Part shown: positions 31,999 to 42,210 of the stretch, one piece after another
Numbering within the stretch: position 1 is the first letter of the stretch
Layout of the letters: the number at the start of each line of letters is the position of its first letter
DNA from: Euglena gracilis
Lineage: Eukaryota > Euglenida > Euglenophyceae > Euglenales
Reading direction: 5' to 3'
Assembly (NCBI GenBank): GCA_039621445.1
Contig: CP154956.1
Location: 33,949,437-34,013,436, forward strand
DNA length: 64,000 nucleotides
Program-made: the position numbers and the translations under genes
The notes under the pieces: generated by a model
What the model was told of the DNA's origin: nothing
Databases searched by the model: none
What the model saw: the letters and a program-made list of their open reading frames with translations, nothing else

Positions 31999-33646
31999 AA
32001 TGGTCAGAAATTTCGTGAATAGAGAAGAGCCAAAAATTGGGGTAATATGGGGAGCGCATTGGGGGGTCGGCACGCCGTGGTGAGGGGTCCGGCTGGGGGG
32101 GAGGGGAGGGGGTTTTTGGCGTGACGAGGGGGTCCCGGAGGGGGGGGAGGGGTGCGCGGGGGTCTGCCAAAAAATTTTCTCTGGCGGGCCTGACATGGCG
32201 TGGCGAGGGGGTCTGAAAAGGGGGGGGGGTAAAATGGCGTGGCGAGGGGGTCGGTGGGGGGGGGGGGGTGGAGGGGTGTGCCGACCCCCCCATTGATGGC
32301 AATGGTTGTAACCTGGCCCTTCATTGTGCCATTTATCAGCATTTCTTGTTCTTTTTATCAAAAAAAATCGTTTTTATTTTTCTATTTCAAAAAAAAACAG
32401 GCAAAAGAAGGCAAAAAAACCAGGCAAAAATGATGGCAGGGCCGGATTGAGGTTGAGGATTTCAAAAAAAAGTTCAACCTCAATGTCAACAACCTCAGCC
32501 TCAACCTCAATGTTACCTCAATGTCCAAAATTCAAAAAAAAATGAACTCACAAAAAGCATGGATTGGACCATCTCCTCTTCTAAAACCTGCCTCAAAGGC
32601 AAATTTGACAGCTTTCATGTCAATTTACAACATATGTGGGTGGAAACAAGAAAAAATAGTGGGGTGCCGATCAAAAACTTGAAATATGTGACCAATTGCC
32701 CAATTTTTGAAAAAAAATCCAGGTAATTCGCCTCTCTTTGTAACACTCTTTTTCAATGTTGTTGAGTCATTTTCCTTTGGATTTTGGCATTGAGGTGACA
32801 TTGAGGAAAGATAGAGGTTGGAAAACCTCAACCTCAACCTCAACCTCAACACCTCAACCTCAATCCAGCCTTGATGGTGGTTTCAAATTTCCCTTCCTTG
32901 ATCACAAAGATGAACCTAAAATCAACCAAATTGTCACAAAAACCAGTCTTTTTGGTTATTTTCCCCAAAAATAGTCAAAATTAGCCATTTTTATGCCATT
33001 ATTCCTGCTTTTGTTGTTTGAAACCATTCCAATGTTTGATCCTCGTTTTGCCCAAGCGGGGGGGGGGAGACTGAAATTAAAAGAAAGATTTTCCAACCAA
33101 GACCATGAATGCGTTTTTTTAAAAAAATTGAAAAAGAAAGCGCGCTTTCTTGACCTTGTTTTAAAAGAGTTGCCACCTGACATTGACCCCCATTTCCCCC
33201 CCCCCCTAATTTGGCCAAAAGGGGGTCCGGGTCGCCCAGAGGGCAGCCAAATGGGGGGGGGGGGGTTGGTATGCATGTGAAATGTAAAAAACTTTGCAAA
33301 ACAAGCACCACAACACCGTGCGTCCTCAGACACCGGTTCGGGCATGAACCCAGAGCCCCCGATACACGGTTTCAAAAAACTGTGTCCCAGACACCAGCTC
33401 GGGCGTGAAACCTGTGCCTGGGACACCGGTTTGGGCTGCCGCCCGAACCAATGTCCCAGGCACAGGTTTCACGCCAGAATTGGTGTCTGGGACACAGAAT
33501 CTGTCAGTGTCGGTCGATTTTTTGTACTGAATTTTTCACGCACGTTGCAAAATTAAGAAACACCTCCTCATTGAAAATTGGACGTTGGCATGTCAACAAG
33601 TTGTCTTGAGAGAAGATGACAAAGAGAGACCAAAAAAAAGAACAAT
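31999..33646. other. No gene seen; G tracts, ACCTCA repeats, palindrome
   Basis: 32.05-32.28 kb is G-rich with repeated GGCGTGGCGAGGGGGTC. AACCTC repeats lie at 32,468-32,522 and 32,826-32,862. 33,318-33,500 carries the CCGGTTCGGGC palindrome family. Frames here are repeat artefacts. Confidence 0.5.
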
Positions 33647-33728
33647 TACCATGCCCCCCATATAAGACCCCCCCTCGGGAGCCAAAATCCCAAATACCAG
33701 GGGGGTCTTATATGGGGGGGGCATGGTA
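33647..33728. mobile_element. Mini foldback element TACCATGCCCC ... GGGGCATGGTA
   Basis: 82 bp with ends TACCATGCCCCCCATATAAG and its inverse, and the centre GGAGCCAAAATCCC. Relatives are at 48,162-48,464 and 55,445-55,538. Confidence 0.65.
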
Positions 33729-33798
33729 GGAAAGTCATTCAACAAGTTAAAGTTAGGGGTGACTGACCGTCATTTTCATTTGTCTTGTCCAGTCAATT

Positions 33799-34030
33799 TC
33801 AGGACGTGATGCAAGGTAAAAGAAGCCTGTGTGGGGTTTCTTCTGGAAGGTCCTCTGCAGCTTCGGCAGGGGGCGCATCCCCAGCAATGAATTCTTCAAC
33901 CAACATCGCCTTTTGTCGGTTGAATTCCAATTCATTCAACACCCCTGTGTTTAACAAGGTGTAGAGCTTCTCGAGCTTTTCTTGCAAGCCAGACATCAAG
34001 AAAGAACTCTGAAGTTTGGAAGATGCGTGA
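33799..34030 (-). CDS. SHOCT-like C-terminal exon, unassigned
   Basis: A minus-strand frame contains MSGLQEKLEKLYTLLNTGVL followed by ELEFNRQKAMLVEEF, then an acidic tail and stop at 33,799. The L..L..LL..GVL...EF...K..L pattern is that of SHOCT-type short C-terminal helical hairpins. The frame extends upstream to 34,239 but becomes repeat DNA there. A pyrimidine-rich stretch upstream (about 34.05-34.10 kb) could supply a splice acceptor. It may be a separate gene end or an upstream exon of the RNA-binding gene at 27-31 kb. Confidence 0.45.
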
Positions 34031-34143
34031 TAAAGCTGCCTTGGTGCACCGTCCACCACCACGAAGGGACGAAGGGGAAAGAACAACAGTTTGTTGTGAA
34101 CTCCCAACACAGGCTGGGCGGAATATTGGCCATGCTGGTTCTG

Positions 34144-34300
34144 GAGGTCGGGCCGACCGAGGTCGGCCCGACCATGCTGTTGTCGACCTCTGGAGGTCGA
34201 CAGAAGTGGCCACTGTACCGTAATACCCCCCTTTTTCAAAGGACTTTTGACAATATGTCGGGCCGACCAGGTCGGCCCGACCTGTTGCTGCTACCAACCA
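34144..34300. repeat. GGTCGGGCCGACC palindrome cluster, copy 1
   Basis: Several overlapping GGTCGGCCCGACC and GTCGGGCCGACC words. The same palindromes form the inverted repeats of the foldback element at 58.5-60.7 kb. Confidence 0.65.
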
Positions 34301-34379
34301 TGTGGTCGGTAGAAACGACCTCTGTGGATTTCCATTTCAGAAGCATCCAAACCCTTGCCAAAACCTGTGGAATATAAAG

Positions 34380-35484
34380 AGGGGCCATTTTAGCATATAC
34401 CTGTGAGCTGGGGCGACCTGGCGTCAGGGTTGACGTTTTTTTTTGTTTTTTTTAAAAAAAAATGTTTTTTTCTTCTTCAAAAAAACACCAAAAAAAACAT
34501 GTTTTTTGAAAAAGAAAAAATTGACCTTTTTCCATGCGAAATGGTCATTTTTTGAGGAAAAAGTTCTGGGGGTGGTTTGGGTCATCCTTGGTGGCTAAAT
34601 TAGGGATCAAATCAGGAATCACCATCCCAAAACTTGCAAAATTTATGCCTCAAAGTTAGGCATCCACCTGAATATTTTGTCAAATTAGGCATCACCGGCC
34701 GCTTTTTTTCGAAAAAAAGTTGGCCGAAAAGGGTCTTAGGTTGGGTCACGGGGGGGGGGGGGGTTACGGGGGGAACACCCCCTCTAAAGTCATTTTTTGG
34801 TCATGTGAAAATATTTCCAAATCTGTGTTTTCTGGTGCAAAAAATCATGCTTTGAACATCCAAAAAAGAAACAAAAAAAGAATGAAAGTGCAGAGATAAA
34901 AATGAACTTTTTTCAAAAAAAATCTTTCAAAAAATTTTCCCCCAAACCCTCCATCGCGTTTTTTTTTGCTTTTTTTAAAAAAAAGCCATGTTTTTTGTTT
35001 CAAAAAAAAACAAGCCGTCAACCTTGCCTGGCGTGCACATAACACATGGCCGTCCTTGCGTTGCGGGAGGTTGGGCGGGAGCCTCCCCGCCAATCAGGGG
35101 TTTTTTTAAAGACCGGGGGGGAGGGGGGGGTCCCCCCCACCCACCCACCCCCTGGGGGGGGGGGGGGCCGGGGGACCCACAAAAAATGGCCGAAAAATCG
35201 CAAAAAAAATGCAAAAAAACAGCACTTTTTCGGCGCCGAAAAGTATATCCCACCCCCCTCCGGGGGGACCCCCCCCCCGGGGGGGGGGCTCGGCCGGACC
35301 CACCCCCCCCCCAGGGTCCACAACTAAAAAAACCCCTGCCGCCAATCTAATGGCGTTTTCCTGTGGCCAAAAAACATTTTCTGGTTGCAATTCACATGCA
35401 AACAGCAGAACGTTTCCCGCTCAACAATGTTTGATTGGTCTCTACAAGGTACCCAGCGAACCCAAAGAGCTGCCCAACCGGGGT
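34380..35484. other. No gene seen; G/C tracts
   Basis: A/T-rich to 35.0 kb, then C- and G-tract palindromes at 35.11-35.33 kb (CCCCTGGGGGGG, GGCGCCGAAAAG). No coding signal. Confidence 0.5.
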
Positions 35485-35615
35485 TGAAACCGTGTATGGA
35501 GGCTCTGGGTTCACGCCTGAACCAGTGTCTTGGACATCGGTTCGGACGGAAAATTTCCCGCCCGAACCGGTGTGTTGGACATCGGTTCGGGCGGGAAACC
35601 GGTGACTTGGACTGA
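35485..35615. repeat. CCGGTTCGGGCGGGAAA palindrome repeat
   Basis: GAAACCGTGTATGGAGGCTC then CACGCCTGAACCAGTGTC and two inverse copies of CATCGGTTCGGGCGGGAAA. Member of the same family as 10,235-10,350. Confidence 0.65.
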
Positions 35616-35821
35616 AGAAACAAGACAACAATGCAAAAGACATTTGGAAGCCTCCAAGCCTCCAACCCACAAAGTTTGGGGTTGTCGCAGGACAGGCGTT
35701 CTGTTGATTGCTCTGACACGCTTTTTGTTTTGGGTATTTCACCAAAACTTCGGCCCCCCCTCCCGCTCTGCCGGGTGAAAACACCCCACCGTCAACTCCA
35801 AAACGTCTCAGCCCTTTGGCC

Positions 35822-35922
35822 CAAATTGTTGGCAATCATCCTCTGGCTCTCCAAAAAGTGGTTGCAGCCTGACAAACTGCAACCACTTTTTGGAGAGCCA
35901 GAGGATGATTGCCAACAATTTG
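35822..35922. repeat. Perfect 46 bp inverted repeat with 9-base loop
   Basis: Left arm 35,822-35,867 begins CAAATTGTTGGCAATC and ends GTGGTTGCAG. Right arm 35,877-35,922 is its exact reverse complement. The loop is CCTGACAAA. It lies immediately downstream of the B1 pseudogene. Confidence 0.95.
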
Positions 35923-35927
35923 CGCAA

Positions 35928-36335
35928 TCACCGCAAAATTCCTTCCTCGGACACTATTGGCACCTCCTGTTCTTCAGCTTTTTGCTTCTTCTCTCGAAGA
36001 GAAGCAGCATTGAAAAAAGCACAAAACTGTGGATAATGTGACTGCACTGAAGGCACAAAGGAGCCGACATGGGTGGGCGATACCCTATACAATGCAGCCA
36101 GAGCATTGGCCATCGTGGTCAACGTGGAGGGGCACCAGGACCGATCCTGAACCTTGGCATTAGCCACAACTTCGTGGCGTTGGGCGGCGGCTGCCTGCTG
36201 CTTCTCGTCACCGTGATCAAAAAAAGCACACGACCTTTACCATCCAAAGAGCAAATGCCAAGAGCCAGTCGTCCAGTTTGTCAAACGTTGCACCACGCAG
36301 CTCGCAAGCCTTTTGGAAATCCCGGGCAGCTGCCA
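35928..36335 (-). pseudogene. Family B copy B1 (unknown helical protein)
   Basis: Minus-strand copy of the gene at 62.69 kb: AARDFQKACELRGATFDKLD, LLAFALWMVKVV, then VQDRSWCPSTLTTMANALAA and SFVPSVQSHYPQFCAFFNAA. A run of seven T (six bases in B4) shifts the frame at about 36,215, creating a stop. The segment encoding the first 50 residues in B4 is deleted. The C-terminus differs from B4 after REKKQK. It lies head to head with A1. No known domain was recognised. Confidence 0.65.
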
Positions 36336-36339
36336 GGTG

Positions 36340-37377
36340 TGGGGGGTTGGGGCAGCGCACTCGCCACAAGGCAGTAACCTGGCCAGCGTCCATTCAGAAA
36401 TAACCTGGCAAGAATAATAATACGTGACCGTGCGTCCCTATCAGGCTTGCGCTTAGTCGGGTGCCTACCCCACGGGGGGGGGGGTGCTAGGGGCAGGCAC
36501 CCCATAGCACCCGATCCGACCCCCCCCCCCGCGGGGGGTAGGGTTTTGGGGGGGTGCCTGCCCCTAGCAGGCACCCCCCTCCGACCCCGGCGCCGAAGGC
36601 GCCGGGGGCACGGAAAAGGCCATTTTCAATGAAAATTTTCTGGGTCCGGCCCGAACCCCTATCCCCCCCTGGGGGGGGGGTGTGCCTGCTAGGGGCAGGC
36701 ACCCTATAGCACCCACCCCCCCTCCCCCCCCAGTCGGTAAGCACAAGCATGGTCCCTATACACCGGTTCGGGCGTGAACCCAGAGCCTCCGATGCCGGTT
36801 TCTACTAGAAAATTGTGCCCGAGTCCAGCTGTAGCCTGCAACCGTGTTTGGGCCGATTTCGAGACTTAAATATCTTAAATCTTCGCCCAAACACGGTTTC
36901 AAACCAAGAACAGCGTTCCTTCAGCGCCGCGGTCCCCGCCTCCAGACTCCCCCTTACACTTGACCCAAACACAGTTCTTGTCACAGAACAGGTTCCCCCA
37001 CGGGGCCGCCTTCGGTGGCCCTGTGGGTGAACCCGCTTTCAGGCTGAAAGCGGGGCTCGGGCACGATTTTTTAAAACCGTTTTCAGAGCCTGCCCCACGC
37101 CTGCCCTGAAATCCGTGTTAATGCTTCGCGCCATGCGCATGCGCCGTTTTTTTTCTGTTTTTGGCGCACTTTTTCAGCGCCTGCCCTGAAATCCGTGTTC
37201 AGCCTCGGGGCCTGCCCTGAAATCCATGTTCAGGTTTGGCGCTGCCCTGAAATCCGGGTTCAGGTTTGGCGCCTGCCCTGAAATCCGTGCACGACTTTCA
37301 GTTCATTTTTTCCTGAAAGCCAAAAATGTCCTTCAAAACCAGCTTGGAGAGTTTCCTCTCTTCGTACACAGCTTCTT
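36340..37377. repeat. Spacer between B1 and A1: G-tract and palindromic repeats
   Basis: 36,372-36,440 matches, inverted, the B4 upstream at 62,210-62,275 (GGACGCACGGTCACG and CCAGGTTAC). 36,430-36,740 is a G-tract foldback with GGGGTGCCTGCCCCTAGCA and the hairpin CCGGCGCCGAAGGCGCCGG. 36,838-36,895 is a hairpin around AACCGTGTTTGGGC / GCCCAAACACGGTT. 37,170-37,300 has five copies of GCCTGCCCTGAAATCCGTG. Confidence 0.6.
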
Positions 37378-38055
37378 ATGTCGAAACGGACAGCAAACTT
37401 GGTCGACGCACTAATACCACCCCCACCCCAGACAGATTTTTTCCTTGCTGCTCTTGCTGTGTACGTCAAAGATGCCCAAAAAAAGCATACAGACCCCCTC
37501 CATGGCACCTTGCTTGTACAGGGACAACCCAAAAAAATATTTCTTGGGTTGTCCCTGTACAAGCAAGGTGCCATGGAGGGGGTCTATATGCGTTTTTCTA
37601 TTATTCTGGGTCGTTGTCTACGGAACTTGCAGGATTGCCAAGAATTTTCGTTTTCGTTGTGCGAACACCTGAAGGTTTCTTACAACGATTTGGATGATTT
37701 CATGGTTGCATGGACAAGTGTGGGAGGTCGATCCCACATTCCTGTTCAGGAGGCAGCCCTCAGGGAACAATTGTGTAAAACAGCGGGAGGAGGAACAACA
37801 TTTGTCTCGGTGAACTGTCGGGCAACCTGTTTTCAGACGTACGTCAATGCTGTTGCTTGGGCATTCCGAAAAGTGAGCAACGAAGCAGTGGTGGTCCCTT
37901 CTTCACTGCAGCAATTCCCGAAGTTCAACAAAATATTCGCCCGGTGTTTGACACGGGAACGTGCAAAGAAGTGGTCCAGAAAACCAATGAAGTGTATCTC
38001 TGACCACTCCTATGCGCTGTTTCTTTATTATTGTTATTATTTGTTCTATTTCTGA
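37378..38055 (+). CDS. Family A copy A1 (unknown helical protein), open frame
   Basis: A 225-codon open frame from ATG at 37,378: MSKRTANLVDALIPPPPQTD, FFLAALAVYVKDAQKK, DPLHGTLL, then FSLCEHLKVSYNDLDDFMVA and CRATCFQTYVNAVAWAFRKV. These blocks align with A2-A4 and with family B (xxFLAxLxVx, LDxxxxAxA). A perfect 42 bp palindrome (37,491-37,585) is embedded in it, duplicating coding sequence in reverse, so residues about 40-68 are not ancestral. CCACCCCCACCCCAG at 37,430 could be a splice acceptor in place of the ATG. The C-terminus (ALFLYYCYYLFYF) replaces the PHD finger of A2 and looks like a read-through. Function unknown. Confidence 0.45.
   Translation: MSKRTANLVDALIPPPPQTDFFLAALAVYVKDAQKKHTDPLHGTLLVQGQPKKIFLGLSLYKQGAMEGVYMRFSIILGRCLRNLQDCQEFSFSLCEHLKVSYNDLDDFMVAWTSVGGRSHIPVQEAALREQLCKTAGGGTTFVSVNCRATCFQTYVNAVAWAFRKVSNEAVVVPSSLQQFPKFNKIFARCLTRERAKKWSRKPMKCISDHSYALFLYYCYYLFYF
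37491..37585. repeat. Perfect 42 bp inverted repeat with 11-base loop
   Basis: Left arm 37,491-37,532 starts AGACCCCCTCCATGG. Right arm 37,544-37,585 is its exact reverse complement. The loop is AAAAATATTTC. It lies inside the A1 coding frame, at the point where other family members read straight on. Confidence 0.95.
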
Positions 38056-38188
38056 CGAAAAGGCCAGTCGCAGTTTTTTATACTTCCTGGACACCCGTTG
38101 AGGACCGATGGAACCAGCTGTCGTAGTCAATGAATTCCGTTTTTTGTGCCCTGGAGATCAATGGTGTCCTTTTCCAAACTCCATACCC

Positions 38189-38280
38189 TAACCCCCCCCC
38201 CAAAAATAAGACCCCCCCTGGAGGCTTCCAGCAACGGACCCAAAAATAAGACCCGGGTCTTATTTTTGGGGGGGGGTTTA
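38189..38280. mobile_element. Mini foldback TAACCCCCC ... GGGGGGTTTA
   Basis: 92 bp with ends TAACCCCCCCCCCAAAAATA and the inverse ending TTTA. The inner pair AATAAGACCC / GGGTCTTATT is also inverted. Confidence 0.65.
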
Positions 38281-38402
38281 CGCCGCATACCGAGCGCCTG
38301 CCCTGAAATCCGTGTTCAGGTTCGGCGCCTGCCCTGAAATCCGTGTTCATGAACACAAATTTCAGGGCAGGCGTGGGCAGGCTGAGCACGGTTTTTATAC
38401 AC

Positions 38403-38592
38403 AAACTGTGGCTGAGCCCAGATTTCAGCCTGAAAACGTGTTCAGCCAGGGGGCCCCCAAAGGGGGCCCCCTGAACTCGTTTTCAGGCTGAAATCTGGGC
38501 TCAGCCACAATTTGTCTGAAAACGTGCCTGAACACAGATGCCTTCACTGAAAACGTGTCATTGCCACAAATGCCCTCACTGAAAACGTGTCA
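38403..38592. repeat. GGGGCCCC-centred palindrome and 31 bp tandem repeats before A2
   Basis: 38,403-38,520 is a palindrome with the words CAGATTTCAGCCTGAAAACG and AGGGGGCCCC. It is followed by two to three units of GATGCC(T/C)TCACTGAAAACGTG ending 49 bases before the A2 ATG. Confidence 0.65.
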
Positions 38593-38640
38593 CCCCCCCT
38601 TTTTTCTTCTTTTTTTCCTTTTTCCCGCAGCCCTGCCAAT

Positions 38641-39195
38641 ATGGCCAAACGCACGGCAAACTTTGTGAATGGTCTTTTGCCACCACCCCCTAGGACGGAA
38701 CTGTTCCTGGCTGCTCTCGCGGTATATACCAGCAAGATGCCAAGAAGCCGAAGGTTGACCCCCTTCATGGCACCTTGCTGGCACAGGGCAACACGAAGAA
38801 AAAGTCCGGCTCCGTGGGTGCAGAGCTTGCTGCTGTTGCCAACTGTTTGGAGTTCGCCAAACTGTGTCAACATCGGCAAGCCTCTTATCCTGAGCTGGAT
38901 GCTTTCTTTGTTGCCTGGACGGGATAGGAGCTGGAACCCAGCCTGTTGTTCGATGAGGCGAGCGTCATCGAACAATGTGTGGCTCAACGTGAGCAGCAGT
39001 CGGGAACTTTGTTCGTTTCAGGGAATTGTTCGGCAACCTCTTTTCTTCTTTGCCATTCCGAAAAATCCAAATTGTGTGGAGCTGAACAAAGTTGTGTGTG
39101 ACGCCTGTGGTTTGGCATATCATTTTCATTGCCAAGATTTGCGGCGGCCACCAAAGTATGGCTCTTTTTTGTGTAAAGCCTGCCGTGTGCCGTGA
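38641..39195 (+). pseudogene. Family A copy A2, with partial PHD finger
   Basis: Follows CTTTTTTTCCTTTTTCCCGCAG, a strong splice-acceptor-like tract, then ATG at 38,641: MAKRTANFVNGLLPPPPRTE, LFLAALAVY. A one-base insertion near 38,730 shifts the frame. The helical part continues as DPLHGTLLAQGNTKKKSGSV, LAAVANCLEFAKLCQHRQAS and YPELDAFFVAWTG. A TAG replaces the tryptophan codon at about 38,925. The end is the PHD finger: CVELNKVVCDACGLAYHFHC and SFLCKACRVP, stop at 39,193-39,195. Its first two cysteines are missing because of a deletion, but A3 keeps them (KCGFCGVA). PHD fingers usually read histone H3 tails. The copy is broken. Confidence 0.7.
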
Positions 39196-39339
39196 TTTTT
39201 GCCCCTTCCCTGTCGTTGTGCCAAGGCAACCTGGCCTTCTTGTTGTCGTCTTCTTCGTGTTGTAGAGTGCCCCGAGGACGAGGACCACCCGGCCTCTCAA
39301 CCGCACGCCGATTTTTCCTGATAGAGATTTTCGTTTCTT

Positions 39340-39665
39340 GCTGGGGGTTGCCACAGATGCCCTCACTGAAAATGTGCCTGAACAGGGCAGGCATTTGGCG
39401 GGCTGAACACGTTTTTAAACAAATTGTGGCTGAGCCCAGATTTCAGCCTGAAAACGTGTTCAGGGGGCCCCCTTCGGGGGCCCCCTGGCTGAACACGTTT
39501 TCAGGCTGAAATCTGGGCTCAGCCACAATTTGTGTATGGAAACCGTGTTGGGGCTCTGGCTTCACGCCCGAACCGGCGTTCTGGACGCTGGTTCGGCGCA
39601 GAAATTTTGGCGCCGAACCGGCGTCCAGAACGCCGGTTCGGGCAGGAAGATGGCGTCCAAGGGAC
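39340..39665. repeat. Palindromes downstream of A2
   Basis: A single TGCCCTCACTGAAAATGTG unit, then a near-perfect palindrome of about 120 bp centred on GGGGGCCCCCTTCGGGGGCC (39,417-39,537), then CCGGTTCGGCGCAGAAATTTT with inverse copies to 39,655. Confidence 0.7.
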
Positions 39666-39839
39666 CGAAAATAAAAAAGTGCCAAAAAGTGTTCAAAATG
39701 GTTCCCCCCCCCATTTAAACCGGCCCGTCGGTTTAGGACTTTTGGGTTGGCGGAAATCCTGGAGGGGGTCGATTTAGACAGGGGGTCGGTTTCAGGGGGA
39801 GCACATGGCTGGCCGACGGCATGACGGAAGCGGGTTGAT

Positions 39840-40190
39840 GTTAGCAAGGCAATTTCAATTGGCAAATGCCCAATTTGGTCGGCCAATTCCTAACTTTGAG
39901 AGACAAATGCCTAATTTGGGATGCAAATTCTTAATCTTGGGGCAAATTCTTAAAAGGGGCAAATGCTGAATTTTGGGTGTAATATCCAATTTTTGGTGGC
40001 AAACTGCCTAATTTTGGGTGCAAACTTCAAATTTTGGATAGCAAATACCAAATTTTGTAATTTTTGGTTCCAACACCAAATTTTCGGAGGAAAATGCCCA
40101 ATTTGAGGTGCAAACTCCAAAATTTGGAAGCAAATGCCGAATTTTGGGTGTAAAATCCCAATTTTGGGTCATCAATGCTAACTATTCAAT
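39840..40190. repeat. Minisatellite of about 20 bp (GCAAATGCCTAATTTTGGG)
   Basis: At least 15 degenerate units. The same unit recurs at 46,905-47,110, 47,350-47,470 and 55,195-55,345. Confidence 0.7.
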
Positions 40191-40559
40191 GAACATAGAC
40201 GCTCTTTCCGTTGGCGGCTTCCATTATGCTGTGCATGTTTGCCATCCAACTTGCCATGGGTCGGTTTATTTCTTTTTTTGGTTGAAATTCTGCAATGGGT
40301 CGGTTTGGAAGGGTAGGTCGGTTTTGAAGGGGAGTCGGTTCAAATGGGGGGGGGGTGAAACATAGGAATTTCGACTTTGCAAACAGGGTTGGAAAATGCG
40401 ATCGCCGATTTTCAGAGTGCTCTGCAGTGTAGCTGAGTTCAGAGGGTACCAAGCGGTCTTGGGGAGAGCTTTCGATTGATGTGCTGTATGGCACCTGAGG
40501 TGTGGGATTTCACAAATTTATATCGAGAACTGTGTCCCAAACAGGCTTTTGCTTAAGGC

Positions 40560-40770
40560 CCCCGGGGGGGGGGGTACTGGCTAGCCAATCGGCTAGACAC
40601 TGGAAAAAGTGGACTAGCTAGACCCCCCCTCCCCGGGGGGGGGGGGGTCCGGGGGTCCCCCGGACTGGAAAATTTTTTTTCCTCCGGCGCTGCGTGCCGG
40701 AGGAAAAATGAGGTTTTTTATACACAAATTGTGGCTGAGCCCAGATTTCAGCCTGAAAACGTGTTAAGTC
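40560..40770. repeat. G-tract palindrome with CTAGCC words
   Basis: GGCCCCCGGGGGGG, GGCTAGCCAATCGGCTAG and the hairpin CTCCGGCGCTGCGTGCCGGAG, followed by half of the CAGATTTCAGCCTGAAAACG palindrome. Related to 45,490-45,650. Confidence 0.5.
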
Positions 40771-40875
40771 GGTGACCCCCCCCACCGGACTCAGGACAAA
40801 GCCGGTGACCCCCTACGATGGACTCAGGGGTGACAAAGCCGGTGAGGGGGGGTCACCGGCTTTGTCCTGAGTCCG

Positions 40876-41409
40876 GTGACCCCCCCCCAATTTTTAAAAA
40901 TGAATGATGAATCGTGTGGGGATGTGCGGGACGACCAATTAAACGCCAGGAAAGACCACCATGCACTAAAACGCCAGGAGGACCACAAGATTGCCAGGCA
41001 CAGCACGAGGACAGAGAGAGCTCCCACCAAAAAAAACCTGGTGCAAGCATCAAGCATACGTTATGGTATTAGTAGGTTCCAGGAGGGGAAAAAATGGAGG
41101 CAGACAGTTGGTGTGATCCTCATTGCTTACGCTCCGTGTTCAAAACACGGGCGGGTATGGGGGGCATCTCCCTGCTATCACAACGAGGACAAGATCCTCA
41201 TTGCTTACGCTCCGTGTTCAAAACACGGGCGGGTATGGGGGGCATCTCCCTGCTATCACAACGAGGACAACATCAACTGTTGCGAGGGGGGGGGCATGGT
41301 ACGGCCAGCGCAATCAAGGTGCCAAAATTCGTGGCATGAGTCGCAGTCCATTGGGCGCAAACCGCGTAGAAAGTACCGAGCACAAGGCTTTCCTTGCATG
41401 TGCTCCTAG
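40876..41409 (+). CDS. Hypothetical open frame in duplicated unit, copy 1
   Basis: A 177-codon frame with no recognised domain. It contains two identical 26-residue repeats (ILIAYAPCSKHGRVWGASPC is the first part) produced by the 78 bp DNA repeat. The opposite strand is also open and hydrophobic (ARFFLVGALSVLVLCLAIL-like), so the coding strand is uncertain. Identical copy at 42,446-42,979. Confidence 0.25.
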   Translation: MTPPQFLKMNDESCGDVRDDQLNARKDHHALKRQEDHKIARHSTRTERAPTKKNLVQASSIRYGISRFQEGKKWRQTVGVILIAYAPCSKHGRVWGASPCYHNEDKILIAYAPCSKHGRVWGASPCYHNEDNINCCEGGGMVRPAQSRCQNSWHESQSIGRKPRRKYRAQGFPCMCS

Positions 41410-41455
41410 GTGTTTCTGTCTTTAGTTCGGGGAACGGGTACATGGGTACCCCAGC

Positions 41456-41765
41456 CTACCGACACAGAAGCTGCCTTTGGGCCTTATGGGCAATCTTTTC
41501 TGCCTCTGTGTCAAAGATGGCGTGCATTGCGAGCACATACTTTGCAAAAGCGCACATGTGCTCGTCCAGGTGATCAGTTTTGCAGCCTCTCACATCACAA
41601 ATTTTCTGGAAATTGGTGAGAATACCCCCCTTACTGATTTTTGGCACTTCCATCAGGCTGAGGTGCAGATTCTGTAAAAAAAAATTGTCCCCAAAAAGCA
41701 CTGTATCCGCAGATTCTTTTTTCATTGGGGATTCCGTAAATTCTTTCAACCTTGCCAAATGGGCA
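41456..41765 (-). CDS. Family B exon B2
   Basis: Minus strand, after CCACGCCCACCCCCAG (acceptor-like, ending at 41,766): SAHLARLKEFTESPMKKESA, TVLFGDNFF, then NFQKICDVRGCKTDHLDEHM, FAKYVLAMHAIFDTEAEKIA and HKAQRQLLCR. LFGDxF, FQKxCxxRG, DxLD and AFA are shared with B4 (LLFGDMF, FQKVCELRG, DKLD, AFALW). The end overlaps a possible donor CG|GTAGGC. The frame is open throughout, more diverged than B1 and B4, and so perhaps an older or still used copy. Function unknown. Confidence 0.5.
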
Positions 41766-42107
41766 CTGGGGGTGGGCGTGGGTCCCAAGTGGCTCCCGGA
41801 TCTGGCCTGGGGGGGGGGGGGGTTGTGGGCAGACCCTAGGGTCTGCCCACGGTCGCCAAAGGTCGCCAAAGGTCGCTATGGGTATTTCCTACTCAGTCCT
41901 TTTTGCATTGTAGGGGCGTAGGCAACTGTTCCAGGGCCCTAAAAAAAAAAATCCCTTGTGTGTGCAACACCTTTTGTGGGTATGTTGCGCTAATTTGCCG
42001 TGGAGCGCATTTTTTGACATCGACCTGCCCACGACCTTTGGCGACCCTGGCGACCTTTGGCGACCCTAGGGTCTGCCCACAACCCCCCCCCCCCAGGCCA
42101 AATCTAC

Positions 42108-42210
42108 CCCCCGGTCCCAAGCCATCCTCAGCTACCACAACGGCCTGTGCCGGCATCATTTTGGCTAATGGAAACAAGAAACCAATGATGAAAAACAGAA
42201 TTTTCCTCAT
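42108..42210 (-). CDS. Signal-peptide-like frame upstream of B2
   Basis: Minus strand ATG at 42,210: MRKILFFIIGFLFPLAKMMP then AQAVVVAEDG. It has a charged start, a 13-residue hydrophobic core and an AQA cleavage-like site, which together resemble a secretory signal. A GT follows the proline/glycine end, but direct splicing to the B2 exon would be out of phase by my count, so the link is unproven. Identical copy at 43,677-43,779. Confidence 0.3.
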
